Assembly: GCA_030374805.1 (NCBI GenBank)
Contig: JARGSG010000183.1
Coordinates: 186,001-250,000, forward strand
Direction of reading: 5' to 3'
DNA: 64,000 nucleotides
DNA from: Gracilaria gracilis
Taxonomy: Eukaryota > Rhodophyta > Florideophyceae > Gracilariales > Gracilariaceae
Shown: positions 25,144-36,301 of the stretch, in pieces
How the letters are laid out: the number at the start of each line of letters is the position of its first letter
Numbering within the stretch: the stretch's first letter is position 1
The notes under the pieces: generated by a model
The model's input: only the letters and a program-made list of their open reading frames with translations
Told to the model about the DNA's origin: nothing
Database searches by the model: none
Position numbers and translations under genes: made by a program

Positions 25144-26059
25144 GTAAACCTTAGCGGTGATGCAATCCCCTAAGGAAGGGGGAAACCATCGTAATCACGA
25201 ATACGAATGTGGTTTTGAACGCTTAACACGAAGGTACTATCAGAAGGAAGCACTCGGCAATGGTACGTACAGGGAACGGATAGCTCTTAAGCTGTACACG
25301 CCGTTGTACACGCGCCAAGCACGCGCGCGGCACGCACACGAACGGGCACGCCACACACGCGCAGACCCGGATAGTGGATACATTCCAAACATTGTACCTT
25401 TTAATTGGCGAGGTCTATGCGCGATGCCGGGGACGCGCCGTGTGTAGTAACCGATTCGGTTTACACTATTGCGTGTAATGAACGTACAACGGCATGGTAA
25501 AAAATTTTAAATATTTTCACAGTGCCGCGCTCCCAAATCGGCCATTCTCAGCCTATGAAATTGCTTGGTTCTCGAGATACAGACCAAAAGGGTTTTCTGC
25601 GTTTTCACTACTATATGGAGGGGTAATTTCCCGATCCAATGATTTGATTCGCCTTGCAAGTGACCTCCAGATTGAAGCACCGAACGTGCGCTCATGCATT
25701 GGAAGATGCCACGCAGAACCATCTCGATGCATTGCTGGCCACCACGCGCGAGCGCGTAGCACAACATCTGACCTCATGGGAAGGCGAAACGGCTCGCTGC
25801 GCCACACGGAGGCGAAGCGGCGTACCAAAATGGTGGATCCATACTACGAGCACAGAAAGTAGCTCGGGATGGAACCAATTTACGTACAAAAAATTACACT
25901 TCAACCATCGTGGCACGCTGGTCCAAGGAAGTGGGAGCTATTTTCGCGTTTCCTCTCTCGCTGCGCAATGCATCTCTATGGTATCTGGAACCTAATATGG
26001 AAACGCATAACTTTTAACTTTAATTGAAGAGTAACACCCAAAGGGATGCAGGAGTGGAG

Positions 26060-28550
26060 ACAGAAATCTACCAGATGGGTAAGTAGCAAAGCGAGGCCCC
26101 AAGGAGTCTCCAGCCGAAAATTACCGACCCGTAGTGGCGTTTTGATGGGATCCTGGCCAAGGCTGGAAGAGAGGAGCCTGGCCTGGAGCCTGGCCAGGTG
26201 CGGTACTATGACCCACGGAGATATTAGTAGGAACGCTGACGCCTGGCATCACGTCAGAACCCATCGGAAGTGGCTCAGTCGCCTGCGCAAACCGACGGAG
26301 GTACCGAAGACCCGGTGTGGAGAGGAGCCTGCGGAGCGATTAGAAGGCCGGGGTCCAGGATAGCACCAAAGAGGGGATCCTCCAAAGGGTTTGTAGGCGT
26401 CGGGCCCATAGCCGTCGCTAGGCCCGCCACCTGGTTGGTAGCCATCTGGTAGAGCTCGACCTGGAACCGGTTCCGGAACTCACCAATTTAAGAGAAAGAT
26501 CGCACGTACTGTGCGTGACGGTGCACGATGTTTTCCAAGAGGGTAGGCGCGTTGACCACAAAGGTAGGACCGGCCCGCTGGAAGTTCAGCACGCAGCCTT
26601 GGTGGGCCCAATCAATTAAATCTGAAACAACCTGGAAGTTCAACAGTGACGGAACAGGCGCCGCAGCCGCAGCCATGACACCCCAGAAGATAGCCCGCGG
26701 TGGCCCATCAACCCTTGTGGCACTAGAGAGAAGAGGAGTTACACCAGTATGGGCAGGCGTGTTGCGTTCCCCCGGGGCGAGAGTAGGCCCTGAAGTGACC
26801 ACAGGGGTAGGCGCTGGACATTGCACCACGGTCGGGAATGGTTCGGGACTCCCTGGAGGTCCCTGGTCTATCGGTGCTTTGGGGTAGCGTTGCTCCGCGC
26901 AGGACACAAACTTCCAGGACACCGGATCAAAAACTTTCCATCCTTGCTTGGCTTTTCACGAGAAACTCTCCACTTAGGTAAGCAACGAATCCAGTGTCTC
27001 AATGGAGTAGTTCGTACCTGCCATTATGGTTCCGAGTCAGAACTGTTGGATTTCGCGAATCACCCTCCGGGAAGTGAAGAACATACGACCAGGAGGTTGC
27101 TCACCGTCACGGTAAATCTCGGCTTCGCGAGAATGGCAATCCCAGTCAATACCGTCCACTAGCAGCCTGCAGAGCCAGGACGGCCACCAACACGGCCAAC
27201 TCCGCGAGGGCAATGGACCAAATGTGGTAATAACGATTGTGGCTACGGGTGATATAGCTTCTGAAGTAGGCCAATACCGGTGTAGTTGGGACGCTGAGCG
27301 ACATCGGAACCTCATAGGCAATCCACCAATCGGGTCGAGCCGCATAACAAGAGGTCCTTCCCTTATTAGATTGAGAGAAGAACTCCACATTGTGGACCAC
27401 ATGCATGACGCGGTTGACGCTGGATCGGGTGCAGATGCAAGCCTCAGTGGCGGCATCCATGCCCCACCTACGACGGGTAGCCCCAATGGATGGTATTGTA
27501 GGGCCTATCGAAGCAAACTAAATGTGAAGAAGCCGCAAAGTACTGCTGCGGAAGGGAGTCATACTGACAGATCTTCACAACCAGGCGTCGGTCATAATGG
27601 AGCTCCGGTTCAATTCGAACGTACGGCAGATCGCTAGGATATAGCGGGGGAATGAAATACCTCATCGGTGTGTGCCGCGGGCGACTTTCATAGCAATCCA
27701 GCCAAACCTGACGAGGTTGAGATTCTTTAACCCGACGGTGGAAGCGTCTGCGGGACTGAGCGGAGACGCTCGCAATCCAAACAAAACAAACCCAAGTAGG
27801 TATCCAGGGTCGGACGTCGCAAGACGCCGGAAAGCGAGGTGCTACTGGTGCCATCGGCCAGTACCGGCGGTACAGCGTCGCTTTCAAAACCCATTTTTGG
27901 ATCGATCCCGAAGGTACTATGTTGGAAAACGTTCCAATCGGCCATGGTGAACGCTTCCAAACCATAGTACGAAATCTAACGATGAATCTCGGGCTCCGGA
28001 CCATACGGGTCCTAAATCGCCTCATGAATCCTTGAGGTTGATGCGGAGAAGACTGAACTGGCTGGCTTTGAAAACCTGTTTGGACGCAGGAATGATACAA
28101 CGCAGCACCCGCACGAACCAGACTTGGAAATGCCGCTTCCACCACCGCGCAAAGGACCGGCACCCCGACATGGTGTGATGACTACCGCGAGGGAGTGGTT
28201 GAGGACGGTGGGCACTTCAACCCCAGGGGTGAACCAAAGTGGATTTTTATCCAAAATGGGTGATTCGCCAGATCTGATGCTCAAAACCTCCACCCTTTCG
28301 GGGCTCCATGCTGGTTCAATCATTAAGGTATCGGCATTGGTCGACGAGGGCACACCGTCACTTGGGGTTACCTCTTCCAGCTGACCAACATGGGGAACCG
28401 AAAAGCGTCGCGTACCACTACGGGTGCAAGCCCGCACTCTGGTACCACAGCTACCCACGTGGTTGAGATAAAAATCTGGGATCATCATAAACGGGTTTAA
28501 AATTGTCGGTCGGGCGAGAAGCCATAGCGGCGCGAGCCAGCACAAACAAA
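26060..28550 (-). pseudogene. Decayed antisense ORF of the old element
   Basis: Minus-strand pieces at 28545-28012, 28163-27468, 27486-27037 and 26922-26488 align in order with the intact antisense ORF at 57435-59849. Shared landmarks include PLYPSDLPYVRIEPELHY, VVKICQYDSLPQQY and the Ala run VMAAAAAPVPS. Frameshifts break it. Presence in both copies shows the antisense frame is part of the family and not an accident of one copy. Confidence 0.65.
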
Positions 28551-29033
28551 CCGAAAGGGGTACAAAGGTAACCAGGAAAGGGTAACGGTTAAAAACCCTC
28601 GAAGGGACGGAGACGGGAACTCAAAGGAACAGCGATACAAGCCGCAACCAAGGGGGCGCCAAAATTCTTCACGGTACAGCCAGCACAGGAGGGCAAAGTT
28701 CGCGCCACGTACCTCAATGAGTGTGCCTAAGCAGGAAAGGCGATCAAAGCCCTGAATCCGTAAAGGTGTACGCCACCGCGTGCTGGTGGTCGAACCTCGA
28801 AGGTGCACAACGGGCGCGCGTCGCGCCCAAAAACCGCGAATGAGAAAGGAGAAGCCGCTGTCGGTGGTGACCCAAATGGTAAACAGGCACGTTCCGTATC
28901 GCAGAGCGGGCGCGACGCAAGGCGCCAAATGGCGCGAGGGCTGCGCCGTTGACCAAATTGATACGAAGATGCAACCAACTTAGTGAGAGGATCTAGGAGC
29001 CAGGAGGGCGTGGCTCAGGGTCAAAAGGGGGTC

Positions 29034-29522
29034 TGTAGTACAATGAGACCTCAATAGGTTGGTTTCACGTGGGTGTACTTGTGCGCCTTGCTGGCTAGTC
29101 TTCACCCAATTGGTGTTCTCTATTTCATAATTTTTAATTTTTAATTTCTAATTTAGTTTAGCTTAACATTGCTGGGCCATGACAGTAGGTCGTGGGCGTA
29201 GCCGATAACGACATGCCCGCATGGGAGATCGGCGTCGGTGCACCTCGCCTTCCCCCTGGGGTATGGTAAGGTCAAGCACCATTAGGGCAGTAACTTTATC
29301 ATCTTGGACACTTGCTACTTTATTACTATTCAGATTTTAACCCACGAGGACGTCTACTACCGTACACCTACACGGTGTAGACTAGTTTACCCAGCCCGTT
29401 TGCCCTTGCCTGTTTCAGGTGCCCTACTACCATATTGGTTGTGTGTTTTTCCCCTTCAGATTGAGCCATCGCACGCTCCCTCTACCAGGCGGACCCCACA
29501 ACTTATCGGTATTTGTACGACA
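29034..29522 (+). repeat. 3' LTR of the old element
   Basis: Starts TGTAGTACAATGAGACC and ends TTGTACGACA, followed by GTGAA. A purine tract AAAAGGGGG lies just upstream (about 29023-29031). The CRE-like box is mutated to AACGACA here. Confidence 0.88.
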
Positions 29523-29527
29523 GTGAA
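29523..29527. repeat. Target-site duplication GTGAA, right
   Basis: Direct repeat of 18102-18106, placed immediately after the terminal CA of the 3' LTR. Confidence 0.85.
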
Positions 29528-29533
29528 CTCGCT

Positions 29534-29695
29534 ATGTCACCTCGCAAGCATAAGAGAGGGCGGAGGTCAATGCGAACGAACCAGAGGAAAGAGGTGGCCG
29601 AAATGCAGCCCCCAAAGCGAGAGAGAGGAAAGGCGAAGGGCACTACGCCGCGTATGTCACTTGTTAGAACACTGATTCGATGTTTGAGAACTTGA
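29534..29695 (+). pseudogene. Module C rightward gene, N-terminal stub
   Basis: ATG 29534 opens a 53-codon frame beginning MSPRKHKRGRRS and continuing to KAKGTTPRMS. This matches the start of the module A (9145) and B (49229) genes. After about codon 42 similarity is lost and the frame stops at 29695. The basic start looks like a nuclear or DNA-binding tail. The upstream control region is now 11.4 kb away because of the retroelement. Confidence 0.6.
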
Positions 29696-29699
29696 ACGA

Positions 29700-30770
29700 T
29701 CGTAACCAGCCGTGGAGAAGTCAGCGTGTCGACCAGAGTTTGTATAGAAAATCAAACTTCGAAATCAAATATATCAGCGACGGTATTCTAAATAACCAAT
29801 CACATTGGGCCATATGCGAACAATGTGTTTAGCGTGGAAACTGTTGTTGAAGCTGACGTGGAGCGGAAAACTTTTAAAAGGTTAAGATGTGACCAACGAT
29901 GTAATACTTACCGCTTCAGCAACTGCGTTGATAGTGCCTATGTGACGTCACTAACGCCAACATTGATGGTAGTGACGACAGAGAACACTTCTTTGAAGCC
30001 TTTAATTTAATAATTTAAATGTCATTAGGTGTCAAACATGAGCTTCGAAAGTCCAATGGGTATCTCTATCGGGCTGCAAGGCCGCGACGAGTCCATTAAA
30101 CGCGTTAAATATGACATGTAAAAGCAATAAATAGCATAAAGTAGTAAAAGAAGAAATAAAAACGATGAAACTCTAAAATCACTTTCCCCGTTAACGAGAG
30201 TCGTCCCGACTCGCTATTGCTGCTAGTTTTTATTCGGAAGAGGGTGAAGTTCAAGTAATCCAGGAGGGTTTGGGAATAGAACCATATCGGAAAGAGGTTC
30301 AATTTCCGGAGAAAAGTCACCAACGCCAGGTACTTTGTTTGATATGAAGAATCTCGCCTTCGATATCATCTAGAAACGTATCCGCAGGGTCTGGGTTCAG
30401 ATGAACGTATTGCCAACAAAGGTAAGAGAATAGCAAGAGTATGACTTGCTCATCAATGTGTTAGAGAGTTCCACCCTTGTAGACCTTGAACAACTTATTC
30501 AACAGAGTGGCATTTTCCACGGTAATAATGGTCCACAAAGTTGTAGAAAAGCAAAACAGATATGACAAGATCCCCAAGCTAGCCTCAGCTTTTCGGCGAG
30601 GTCGTCAGTAATATCTTCCAACCAGTTAGCCTTCGGCGACCGCCAAGAACTACTCGGCCATAGAATTGGCGAGCGTCGTCAAATTGAAGGTTGTTGACGG
30701 GATTGTTCTCGTTGTTGTTTTGCATGATTAACTCGGTTATTTCGTACTGGTTGGGATGGAGCTCGTGACC
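29700..30770. other. No confident gene
   Basis: AT-rich sequence. The minus strand between 30350 and 30770 shows broken coding-like fragments that I could not assign. They may be the tail of the chromovirus fragment that follows. Confidence 0.35.
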
Positions 30771-30775
30771 TTCAG

Positions 30776-31284
30776 AGGTTGTTGGGTCTTCTATAATGTT
30801 TCAGTAGGTCTCGAAAGTGTTCTAGTTCTGATTCGGGGAGCCATATGTTCTCATGATTTGGATAACAAAGCCATTTGACAAGGTACTATGACTTGTTTTT
30901 TCGTTTTCCATGATTCAAGATTGCTTCCACTTCATATTCGCCGGATCCATCAGAGTGTTTTACGGCTGTCGGCTTGGGATGATGTTTTCTCAACGTATGG
31001 TCCTGATGGTACCTTCTCAGTAACTGACGATGAAACACGTCATGTATTCTTTTCTGCTTCATGATAGGTCCATTATCAAGGCGGAAGGTAACTGGGCTTA
31101 CTTGTTCAATGGTTTTAAATGGGCCACAGTATTTGATTCCCAACTTGTTTTGGGGACCTGTTTCGTCCAGATTAAGATTCTTAGTTGAAAGCATGACTCG
31201 TTCCCCAACCTTCAAGTCGCATGGACTTTTGATTTTAATATCGTTCTCTATGCTCATTAGTTTTGCTCACTTGGCTTCGTCTGT
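30776..31284 (-). pseudogene. Chromovirus integrase C terminus and chromodomain (second gypsy family)
   Basis: The minus strand reads LKVGERVMLSTKNLNL, YCGPFKTIEQVSPVTFRL, KRIHDVFHRQLLRRYH, then EYEVEAILNH, then, after a stop, YLVKWLCYPNHENIWLPESE. These are the integrase GPF/Y-like module and a C-terminal chromodomain (typical VEAILDHR...YLVKWKGY....TWEP). It continues the integrase core at 33188-33650 and is separated from it by a 1.9-kb insertion. The sequence differs clearly from the family at 18107 and 49427. The fragment has no LTRs that I can see. Confidence 0.75.
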
Positions 31285-31338
31285 GTTTTCGGAAATGGAA
31301 TTTCACATTCAAAATTGCTAGTTTTGGTGACCGATTAT
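31285..31338. repeat. Left 54-bp terminal inverted repeat
   Basis: Exact reverse complement of 33134-33187. Confidence 0.9.
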
Positions 31339-31348
31339 CTGGTGACTC

Positions 31349-31578
31349 TTTCCAAAACTTTTTCCCGATATTTGGGTTTGATATGAAGAAATACGTATTT
31401 GGTGTGCTAGTTTGACATTCAAAATTTTCAGTTCTGTAAATTAGCCGGTTTTAGAATTTCAAATATGCTAGGTATGGAACTGGGGAATTTCCAGAACTGC
31501 AAATTTTGAACGTCAAACTAGCACACCAAATACGTATTTCTTCATATCAAACCCAAATATCGGGAAAAATTTTTGGAA
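31349..31578. repeat. Foldback (MITE-like) element
   Basis: Arms of about 85 bp: 31349-31440 begins TTCCAAAACTTTTTCCCGAT, and 31493-31578 ends with its near-complement CGGGAAAAATTTTTGGAA. The arms share the stretch GATATGAAGAAATACGTATT. The loop is about 50 bp. The arms differ at a few positions, so this is an older insertion nested in the TIR element. Confidence 0.8.
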
Positions 31579-32408
31579 TACCCGGACCAGAATCCTACAT
31601 CTGGGCAACAAGACAGCTTCTTCGTTCGAAGTTCTCTACTCCAGGAATTATTCTTGGCTGGACCCGATCATAAATACTGTGGACGTCATTTTGGGACAAA
31701 ACCAACAAACGAAGCGGGTGCTGACAAACCCAGAGGAACAACACAAATGCCAGGGGGTACCAGCGTAAATGGTGATTAAGTAACTGGCTTAACAAGGCAA
31801 ACACCACCAAGCCACAAAACAACTTTGCAGCCAAAAATAGAATTCCAGTGGTAGTCGCACGGCAGAACCAGCGTGAGACACAACGACGAAAACAACCCCT
31901 ACGCGTCAGAAAACGGCGCTACAGAAAACAAGCAAGCGGCCGTGCAAATACGATCCCAGCGTATGAAAAGCACTGCAGCGCCGTAGCAAAGATGTGGGAG
32001 ACCAGGCCACCGATGAAAGCAAGAGGGAGATTGTTGTAAGAAAGGAAGGCCCAGATTGTGCTAAAGTGTAAAGTGAGATTGCCTAGGGAAGATGGTGGGT
32101 GACGACAGGAGAGGAGGAAGAAGGTTTAGTAGAGGTTGGAGGGAGGGTCCTCGAGGGGAAGTGGCCTGCCGGAGTTGAGTTCACTTCGACGCTTCAACTC
32201 GGGGGTTTATAGAGACTCTTCTAGTATTGAATAGTCTTTTTAATCAAATAACCTAGTCACTTCTCCATTAAATTCCAGCTTGGCATGGGGAGGTGTGCCC
32301 TAGCTCTCTAGGATATGTTCTATAGGTTGTGTACATCTGCAATTAAGGCTTTGTTGGCGCGTTCTGTTGCCTTATCGTTCAGCAAGTTGAACTAACGTTC
32401 TCTGCGAC

Positions 32409-32858
32409 ATGTCTAATTCAAGGCCGAATGTTACCGCCTCGGTGGCAGAAATGACCAATGATGATACCAATCGATCAGATGTTCCTCAAGCCAAATCAAC
32501 TATCCTGATTGAAACCGAAGCGAAAGAATCTACAGCTGCTTCTATTCAGCTTGAAGAACGGGGGGTAGAGAACGATGGTGATGGCATCTCGGAGTTGGTG
32601 GAGGCAGAAATCGATGCGATGGAACGTCTTCTAAGTCTTCTAGTTCGATGCAAGCGAGTTAAATCTGGATAGACGGAGGCCCTGCGGACAGATCTCGGAG
32701 AGTTGCCGCCACTATTCGTGCGGCGCTTGGAAATGGGCATAGCCTTGTGTGCTACTTCCAATGGCCATTCTGTTGATAAGAACGACGCTTTGCGGGTTGT
32801 CCACGATGCTGGCGGTTTCGTTATTGCTTCCAGTTCCAAGGACCCTTCCACTTCTTAG
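32409..32858 (+). CDS. Candidate ORF of unknown function inside the TIR element, with one in-frame UAG
   Basis: ATG 32409 begins MSNSRPNVTASVAEM. The frame runs 87 codons with an acidic, helix-prone segment (ELVEAEIDAMERLLSLLVR). It meets UAG at 32670-32672 and then continues in the same frame for 61 codons (TEALRTDLGELPPLFVRRLE) to UAG at 32856. The protein-like quality on both sides of the first UAG suggests one decayed gene of about 149 codons. I do not recognise the family and infer no function. Confidence 0.35.
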
Positions 32859-33068
32859 AATATGCATGATTGTTGTACTTTTCTGCCACTCACTTGCTTC
32901 TGCTTGCATCACACTTTATCAAACTACATAATTTCTGTTGCATTTCCTCGTTGAAGCTTAGGTACCATACAACTATTTCTAGTGTGCAGCGACGATGCGT
33001 GATCGTGGGCGCGGTGGTGGGCGCGGAAAGCACGCAGCTCTTTCCCGGCGCGGCGGCGTGCGCTTTAG

Positions 33069-33132
33069 GGGGTTATCGCGGTCTATAGTAATTATATATT
33101 AGGGGTTATCGCGTCTATAGTAATTATATATT
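33069..33132. repeat. Short tandem duplication next to the right TIR
   Basis: Two copies of a unit of about 30 bp (GGGGTTATCGCG, TCTATAGTAATTATATATTA) lie side by side just inside the right inverted repeat. Confidence 0.7.
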
Positions 33133-33133
33133 A

Positions 33134-33187
33134 ATAATCGGTCACCAAAACTAGCAATTTTGAATGTGAAATTCCATTTCCGAAAAC
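33134..33187. repeat. Right 54-bp terminal inverted repeat
   Basis: Exact reverse complement of 31285-31338. Confidence 0.9.
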
Positions 33188-33650
33188 TTCTGGGCCAGAA
33201 GTTCTGGCCAGTTTACAAGCGTCAGAAATACTTGTCAGAAAGTCCGATGCGGCTTGCTTCTGGGTATTGACTGTATCGAGGGGAATAGTTATGGGTTCTT
33301 CTCCATATGTTAGAAAGAATGGATGAATGTTGTTGCCGAGTTCATTGAAGAGTTGTGCGCAACTTTGAATTGAACCAGATGTTCATCCCAGTTATTCTGT
33401 CTGTGGGTGACCAAATATCTAATAATTTCCTCGATCTTATGGTTGATAACTTCTGTTCGTCCATCGGTTTGGGGATGATACGATGATGACGGCCGAAGCT
33501 TTGTTCCAAGTAACCGGAAGATTTCCTTCCAGAACTTGCTCATGAAGATTGAGTCTCGATCGGAAACTATGGTTTCGGACAGTCCGTGATGACGGTAAAC
33601 GTTATCTAAGTAGACTAAAGCTGTTTCAACCTGCGCGACTGGCGGATTAG
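33188..33650 (-). pseudogene. Chromovirus integrase core fragment (second gypsy family)
   Basis: Minus-strand frame with GLSETIVSDRDSIFMSKFW (second catalytic Asp region), LGTKLRPSSSYHPQTDGRTE (third catalytic residue, Glu) and NNWDEHLVQF, the standard order of a gypsy integrase core. The first Asp lies upstream of the fragment and is missing. It is cut on the left by the TIR element and abuts a PyrR gene fragment on the right. Confidence 0.75.
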
Positions 33651-33651
33651 C

Positions 33652-33890
33652 TTATAGTGTAGGCGAATTAGTTCCAACAACTATTTTGGGCGCTATGAAT
33701 GCATACACTTTCTGCACGGCACCGTCGCGACCGGCTTGACTGCCCAGATTTCCACCGCACTCCCAAAGCACGTTAAGACAAAACTGTTCATACAAGTAAG
33801 CCATGGCATCGTCCGCAGTGAGACCTGGTGCTTGTTCGAGTTTAACGCAGGGTGGAACTGCATTGGGTGGGATACAATTTTGCAAAATTC
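33652..33890 (-). pseudogene. PyrR/RibD-type riboflavin biosynthesis reductase, C-terminal fragment
   Basis: A 77-codon minus-strand frame contains NVLWECGGNLGSQAGRDGAV followed by QKVYAFIAPKIVVGTNSPT. This corresponds to the end of the RibD_C (5-amino-6-ribosylaminouracil reductase) domain, where plant and algal proteins read VLWECG..LA..A...G.VQK...FIAPKI.GG...PT. The intact enzyme reduces the ribosylamino-pyrimidine in riboflavin synthesis in plastids or cytosol. Only this exon-sized piece is present, between a gypsy fragment and unrelated DNA, with no start codon. It is either a captured gene fragment or the remains of a disrupted gene. Confidence 0.6.
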
Positions 33891-33899
33891 TTTAATATT

Positions 33900-34930
33900 T
33901 TAGTGCTAGCCTTTGGCTCCCTCTCACGTGACTAGTTTCGGCCAAAAATTAGAAACAATTTCACGACAAGCAGAACATAGACGTCGTTTCTACTACACTG
34001 GCCTTGCAGAAAATCGGCTACCTACCCCTCGCAGCATGCTTTCCGTCGCCCGCAATGCATCCTCCGCGTTCCTGTTTCCCCCACACGTACGCTTCTCTCG
34101 ACACTTGCTGTCCCCACTTTACCCTCTTCCTCGTTTCCTCTCCTCTAACATATTTCCTGCTTACCATCCCCCACTCCTCGAATTCGGTGTCATAGGCGAG
34201 CAATTTTACACTCTCACCGTCGTAGGCACCCCCTCCGATTCGTCCTTCTTTTATTATCCTTTTCACTTCCAACAGCTACTATCTCGCTTTCTCCAACATC
34301 TGTGTCATAAGACAATAAAGTAGAGAGTCGGAAGCGCTCTTGAGACGAGAGCGGCGGTAGCGTACAATCGTGTGACTGTAATGAATCCGAACACGTAGAA
34401 GGGTCCGAAGAACCGGCCAGTCGACAGGAGGAGTGGACGGTTGGTATCACCATGCACCTACAGGAACGTGGAAAAAAAAAAGTTACGAACGGTCTGATAA
34501 CTCCAAAAAAAGTGATAGCCGTGCGGCCTATTGTAATGCAAGTTGACAAATAAGACTCTCGGCAGTAGATGTTTGCCGTTTACGATTGCGGCCGCAGGAG
34601 ATCCGAGCTACAACTAATATAGGGGTCTGGGCCTCCTTACTAACTACTATACGATAGGGTCTAATTATCTTTGGTCCCTACCCAACCTATATCCGTGTTC
34701 AACTTGTACGATGTACCAGTCCGCCTGGCACTCGATCACCAAATAGTGCGCGTGGCGGTGCCACTGGATATGCACACCGTGCACTAACCCTTTGTACGTG
34801 AACGGCCAATCGGATACGCTGCACACTGACTCGGGCCCACCTGTACTACAAAGCCTCCACCTGGCACTTGCGCTCCGGCCTCAGAGCGCCGCGTAGCGCT
34901 GCGAAGTCGGTACGACTATGTCCACCAGAG
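33900..34930. other. No confident gene
   Basis: Includes a pyrimidine-rich plus strand at 34020-34310 with a low-complexity ORF (33913-34323). No motif was recognised. Confidence 0.35.
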
Positions 34931-34939
34931 TGAGAGGGC

Positions 34940-35870
34940 GCCATGTTATCCGTTCGGAAAATTTGCTCTGAAAGGGCAAGGCGAAGCCATGGCAAAGTTT
35001 CCAGAACCAAAGAGGCGAAAAAAGCCGGAGTAGGGGTGGTAGAGTCCAAAGAGAGCAAAATGAGACGCACTGGTAGGCAAAAGGCTAATCAAAGACGCAC
35101 TACGCGTTACCCAGAGTGTACGAGACTGCATATAACTGTACAGACCACAGGTGCCCTTTTGGCGCGTTGTCGACGTCGAAGACACTCCACACTCACAAGT
35201 CAGATCGGAGGTATACCGCTCGCCTTGATGGACGTCGAAGGCCGTCATTATACGCAGACTACCGTGCGGAGCTTATGCACCGTCAGTTTTGTCAAACTAG
35301 GAGGTTTCCATGTGGCACTAACCGTTCGGCAATATGCGCAAAGTGCGTAACAGGTCCGTACAGTGCGCAGGAAACTGCAGTGCACGCTTTGGAAAAGCTG
35401 CCCAAAAAAGTGGGGCGAAGCCATGTCCGATTTTCCCAGCTGACTGGAGAAGACAGTGTGCTAATGGTCCTCCATAGCCGTAGCGTTCACCGTTCTTGCG
35501 GATGGCGCCCTCTGTGTTGCGTACAAGTAGGCAGATGGCAGCAGGTGCGGATCGCAGCGAATGCTGGCGAGTGTATCAGAACTGGCATATACGGTTCGTG
35601 TCGAGTGCGAACGTCCGAAAGGCGTTCTAATCTGCACATGTGGGTTGTCTCGACGGAAAACGTCCAGTCCGCAGTTCCTTCGCGTTCGAGTGCCCGTTAG
35701 GTTGGCGTAGTTACGTGGTGTCTGCAGCGGTATTCCACGTCCGTGGATGGAGTGACGGTCGAAGGCCCATGAGTGCACATTATGACCGTAAGGACAAGGA
35801 GTGTTCGCGGGGGCAAATTATGACCGTACGAATTGGGCGCGATGCGGTGGCGGAGTGAGTACAGGTTGTA
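34940..35870 (+). pseudogene. Possible C2H2 zinc-finger array relic
   Basis: Segments in shifting frames resemble TFIIIA-type fingers: YNCTDHRCPFGALSTS...LHTHKSDRR (about 35125-35210), then FAFECPLGWRSYVVSAAVFHVR (about 35665-35750) followed by a linker-like SDGRRP. Cys and His positions fit only loosely, and several are replaced (for example H to G or R). The three frames and multiple stops indicate heavy decay. The region is GC-richer than its flanks, as is the zinc-finger relic at 2-634. An alternative is chance Cys/His content. Confidence 0.3.
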
Positions 35871-36301
35871 TGGGTGTGGGAGCTGAACGTCGGATCCTGG
35901 TGTTCAACTAAAATTAAATCATTACTGACATTTCGCCCACGCAGTGCCTGTACGAAGTCAAAGACGTCGTTGGCCGTTCCAGACGGCAGGTAACACCGCA
36001 AGTGCGGCGTCGTCCTTTTAGCCTTCCCATATAAGAACATACGCCGAGCGACGACATGCCCGAATCACTCCGCATCTAGCCCTACTCACGCAATGGCGCC
36101 GAACTCGAGCGGCTCTGGCACGCCATCGAAGCCTTCCATTCAGTCCGGCTAGCGGATCAGAAGCACGACAGTTTCCGTCGCGGTCTCACCCCTCGTCGTC
36201 GAAGGGCCCAGATCTCGTTTTCGGTCTCGAAATACGCTCAGAATCGACTCCTCGACAGCGAGCGTTTCGCTTCGATTTCGACGTGTTCTCGAAACGCTAT
36301 T

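Larger units (their letters stand above)
18107..29522 (+). mobile_element. Old Ty3/gypsy chromovirus-like element, decayed
   Basis: Full-length 11.4-kb copy of the same family as the element at 49427-60935. It has 5' and 3' LTRs of 494 and 489 bp, a GTGAA duplication, then gag, protease, pol and the antisense ORF, all with stops or frameshifts. The LTRs differ from each other at many positions, including lost TG..CA ends (the 5' LTR ends AA). It sits 11 bp upstream of the start codon of the module C rightward gene. Confidence 0.9.
31285..33187. mobile_element. 1.9-kb element with perfect 54-bp terminal inverted repeats
   Basis: Positions 31285-31338 and 33134-33187 are exact reverse complements over 54 bp (outer end GTTTTCGGAAATGG, inner end GACCGATTAT). 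The segment splits a gypsy integrase into two pieces that read on either side of it, so it is an insertion. No target-site duplication is evident: flanks TTCGTCTGT and TTCTGGGCC do not match. It holds a nested foldback (31349-31578) and one candidate ORF (32409). No transposase was recognised, so it is probably non-autonomous. An alternative is an inverted duplication formed during repair. Confidence 0.7.
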
